A stretch of 64,000 bases of DNA from Stenotrophomonas rhizophila (GTDB lineage: Bacteria > Pseudomonadota > Gammaproteobacteria > Xanthomonadales > Xanthomonadaceae), in NCBI RefSeq assembly GCF_000661955.1, contig NZ_CP007597.1:1-64000 (forward strand). Direction: 5' to 3'. Below the pieces are notes generated by a model. The model saw nothing but the letters and a program-made list of their open reading frames with translations, was not told the DNA's origin and ran no database searches. Numbering within the stretch: the stretch's first letter is position 1; each line of letters starts with the position of its first letter. Positions 61,898 through 64,000 of the stretch are shown here, piece by piece. The position numbers and the translations under genes were made by a program.

Positions 61898-62037
61898 CGC
61901 CCTGCGTAGGTGGGCCAGCTGCGACACCTCGCGGTACCGGCTGACGCGAGGTATTCAAAGGGCTCATGCCTCTGTCTCGATCTTCGCATTGGTGACGGCG
62001 CGCAGACCGCTCTAGGCTGCTGCCTTTCAGACCGGGA

Positions 62038-63051
62038 ATGCGCATGACGCCCACCTCCGCCCCGACCGCCCTGCGCGGACCCGTTACCCCGGCCGTGATG
62101 CGCCGCGTATTCGCCGTACTGGGTATGGGCATGCTGCTGGCCGCCTGTCGGCCGGCGGACAGTGCCGATGCCCCCGCATCCGGCGCGCCGGCCAACGCCG
62201 CAACGCCTGCGACCAGCGCAGTCGATGACATTCCGGCCTGCCCGGCCGGTGCCAGCGTCATGGACGGCTGGAACGATCGCGCCCCGCCACGGCGCATCTT
62301 CGGCAACACCTGGTATGTGGGCACCTGCGGGCTGTCGGCGGTGCTGGTGACCTCCGACCAGGGGCATGTGCTGATCGATGGCGGCACCGTGGCGGCCGGT
62401 CCCCTGATCGCCGCCAACATCCGTGCACTGGGCTTCGATCCGCACGCGGTGAAGTACCTGCTGAACTCGCACGAACACTCCGACCATGCCGCCGGCCTGG
62501 CCCACCTGCAGGCGGCCACCGGTGCCCCGCTGCTGGCGCGTGCACCGGCGGTAGCCACGCTGCGCAAGGGCAGGAGCGACCGCAGCGACCCGCAGTACCT
62601 CGAACCCGGTGGGACCTTCCCGCCGGTGGCCGACGTTGCGGTGATCGGCGACGGCGAGGTGGTCCGCGTTGGCCCGTTGGCGCTGACCGCGCATGCCACG
62701 CCAGGCCACACCCCCGGTGGCACCAGCTGGACATGGCGTTCCTGCGAGGGCGCGCGCTGCCTGGACATCGCCTACACCGACAGCGTCAGCGCCATCTCCG
62801 ATGCGCAGTACCGCTACCTGGATCATCCGGAGATGGTGGCCGCGTTCCGCCGCGGCCTGGACACCCTTGCCGCGCTGCCCTGCGACATCCACGTGACGCC
62901 GCATCCGCTGGGCAGCGATCTGTTCGCCCGCCTGGCGGGCGATGGCACGCCGCCGTTGGTGGAGGCGGGGGCCTGTCAGCGTTACGCGCAGAACGGACGC
63001 GCCCAGCTGGACGCCCGCCTGAAGGACGAGGCCGCCGGCCGCAAGCCCTGA
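62038..63051 (+). CDS. Subclass B3 metallo-beta-lactamase, lipoprotein form
   Basis: A 337-residue periplasmic zinc hydrolase of the B3 metallo-beta-lactamase type. All metal ligands are present: HxHxDH in LNSHEHSDHAAG, then TPGHTPGG and the final His in HVTPHPLGSDLF. The sequence WYVGTCGLSAVLVTSDQGHV fits the B3 N-domain. A lipobox MGMLLAAC (Cys near 37) predicts outer- or inner-membrane anchoring. It is not a clear match to the well-known L1 enzyme: its HEHSDH differs from HAHADH in L1, and it carries a long polar linker after the cysteine. Beta-lactam hydrolysis is inferred. ATG 62098 is an alternative start giving a more usual signal peptide. Confidence 0.82.
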   Translation: MRMTPTSAPTALRGPVTPAVMRRVFAVLGMGMLLAACRPADSADAPASGAPANAATPATSAVDDIPACPAGASVMDGWNDRAPPRRIFGNTWYVGTCGLSAVLVTSDQGHVLIDGGTVAAGPLIAANIRALGFDPHAVKYLLNSHEHSDHAAGLAHLQAATGAPLLARAPAVATLRKGRSDRSDPQYLEPGGTFPPVADVAVIGDGEVVRVGPLALTAHATPGHTPGGTSWTWRSCEGARCLDIAYTDSVSAISDAQYRYLDHPEMVAAFRRGLDTLAALPCDIHVTPHPLGSDLFARLAGDGTPPLVEAGACQRYAQNGRAQLDARLKDEAAGRKP

Positions 63052-63085
63052 CGCAGGGAGGGCGCGGAGGGCGTAAAATAGCCCG

Positions 63086-64000
63086 ATGGATGTCTCCCAC
63101 TTGCTCGACGGGCTCAACCCCGCCCAGCGCGAAGCTGTGTCCGCCCCGCCCGGCCACCATCTGGTGCTTGCCGGTGCCGGTTCCGGCAAGACCCGCGTAC
63201 TTATCCACCGCATCGCCTGGCTGAATGAAGTCTGCGGCGTGCCCACCCATGGCATTTTTGCGGTGACCTTCACCAACAAGGCCGCCGGCGAGATGCGCCA
63301 CCGCATCGACCTGCAGCTGCCGCAGGGCAGCCGCGGCGCGTGGATCGGCACCTTCCACGGGCTGGCCCACCGCCTGCTGCGCCTGCACTACCAGGACGCC
63401 AAGCTGCCCGACAGCTTCCAGGTGCTCGATTCGGACGACCAGCTGCGGCTGGTCAAGCGCGTGGTGCAGCAGCTGGAGATCGACGACAGCAAGCACCCGC
63501 CCAAGCAGATTGCGTGGTGGATCAACGAGCAGAAGGATGAAGGCCGCCGCCCGCAGCACATCCAGCCCGAGCCGCACGACGCGTGGCTGGAAACCATGCG
63601 CCAGGCGTACATCGCCTACCAGGAACGCTGCGACCGCGCCGGCCTGGTCGACTTCGCCGAGCTGCTGCTGCGCGCGCATGAACTGCTGCGCGACAACCCC
63701 GCGCTGCTGGCCCATTACCGCTCGCGCTTCCGCGAAATCCTGGTGGACGAGTTCCAGGATACCAACGCCATCCAGTACGCCTTCGTGCGCGTGCTGGCCG
63801 GCGACAGCGGCCACGTGTTCGTGGTCGGCGACGATGACCAGGCCATCTACGGCTGGCGCGGCGCCAAGGTCGAGAACGTCCAGCGCTTCCTGAAGGATTT
63901 CCCCGGCGCACAGACCGTGCGCCTGGAGCAGAACTACCGCTCCAGCGCCAACATCCTGGGCGCGGCCAACGCAGTGATCGCGCACAACCCCGACCGCATC
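63086..64000 (+). CDS. uvrD: DNA helicase II UvrD, 5' part
   Basis: First 305 residues of an SF1A helicase used in mismatch and nucleotide-excision repair; the gene continues past the window end. It begins MDVSHLLDGLNPAQREAVSA with the Q motif, then Walker A LVLAGAGSGKTRVLIHRIAW, motif Ia FTNKAAGEMRHRI, motif Ib GTFHGLAHRLLRLH, Walker B ILVDEFQDTN and motif III VFVVGDDDQAIYGWRGA, followed by the motif IV region LEQNYRSS. DDDQAIYGWRGA favours UvrD over Rep (which has DDDQSIY). Confidence 0.93.
   Translation, partial: MDVSHLLDGLNPAQREAVSAPPGHHLVLAGAGSGKTRVLIHRIAWLNEVCGVPTHGIFAVTFTNKAAGEMRHRIDLQLPQGSRGAWIGTFHGLAHRLLRLHYQDAKLPDSFQVLDSDDQLRLVKRVVQQLEIDDSKHPPKQIAWWINEQKDEGRRPQHIQPEPHDAWLETMRQAYIAYQERCDRAGLVDFAELLLRAHELLRDNPALLAHYRSRFREILVDEFQDTNAIQYAFVRVLAGDSGHVFVVGDDDQAIYGWRGAKVENVQRFLKDFPGAQTVRLEQNYRSSANILGAANAVIAHNPDRI

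Noticed and set aside
62038..63051. Naming the beta-lactamase as L1 (blaL1)
   Set aside because: Motifs, the lipobox and the linker differ from L1; only the B3 subclass is supported.

Overview
The window is GC-rich chromosomal DNA from a gammaproteobacterium of the Xanthomonadaceae, most likely Stenotrophomonas. Two things point there. Intergenic regions are full of short GTAG-ended palindromes (arms such as GCCGACC-GTT-GGTCGGC) that match the SMAG repeats described from Stenotrophomonas maltophilia. The gene content is also typical of the family: tatABC, tamAB, glyQS, rsmG-parAB, an S46 peptidase, a subclass B3 metallo-beta-lactamase and a hybrid symporter-kinase linked to acs.

Layout. 1-635: SMAG array and terminator. 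636-2402: a chemoreceptor (minus strand) behind a good sigma-28 promoter. 2818-4625: hemH and an alpha/beta hydrolase. 4812-7318: a SYLF lipid-binding protein, then tatABC. 7377-10951 (minus): a membrane protein, a glutamine amidotransferase and an orphan GspE-type ATPase. 11068-14072: glyQS. 14353-19979: tamA-tamB. 20123-22270: an S46 dipeptidyl-peptidase. 22521-30292: an acetate-switch locus (crbS-like kinase, crbR-like regulator, acs) that also holds mntP with its yybP-ykoY manganese riboswitch and a 336-bp duplicated palindromic element. 30730-33910: a DcaP-type porin and an MHS-family transporter. 34147-37945: aldehyde dehydrogenase, a small protein, xthA, a GlsB-like membrane protein and a phosphopantetheinyl transferase. 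38029-40599: rsmG-parA-parB. 40635-43877: HHH protein, SUFU-domain protein, and a three-gene sugar/lipid set (epimerase, GT2, LABN membrane protein). 44057-45841: DUF885 peptidase-like protein. 45942-51826: a czc-type metal efflux operon.

The main anomaly is at 51827-55528. A visibly AT-richer segment carrying one 969-codon gene, a membrane-anchored KAP-family P-loop NTPase, sits directly after czcA. It is followed by a second, partial copy of the czcA 3' end (55226-55528), as expected when foreign DNA inserts into a gene's 3' end and leaves that end duplicated. A NYN-domain (PIN-like nuclease) gene lies just beyond. KAP NTPases include the phage-exclusion protein PifA, so this is the best candidate here for an undescribed (possibly antiviral) element.

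56448-64000 returns to core-like genes: a GT1 glycosyltransferase, rpmB-rpmG, an intergenic block of interlocking long inverted repeats (58502-58771), cardiolipin synthase, an FAD/NAD(P)-binding protein, a B3 metallo-beta-lactamase lipoprotein, and the 5' part of uvrD, cut by the window end. No rRNA, tRNA or CRISPR array was seen. All calls come from reading the sequence; no database search was run.
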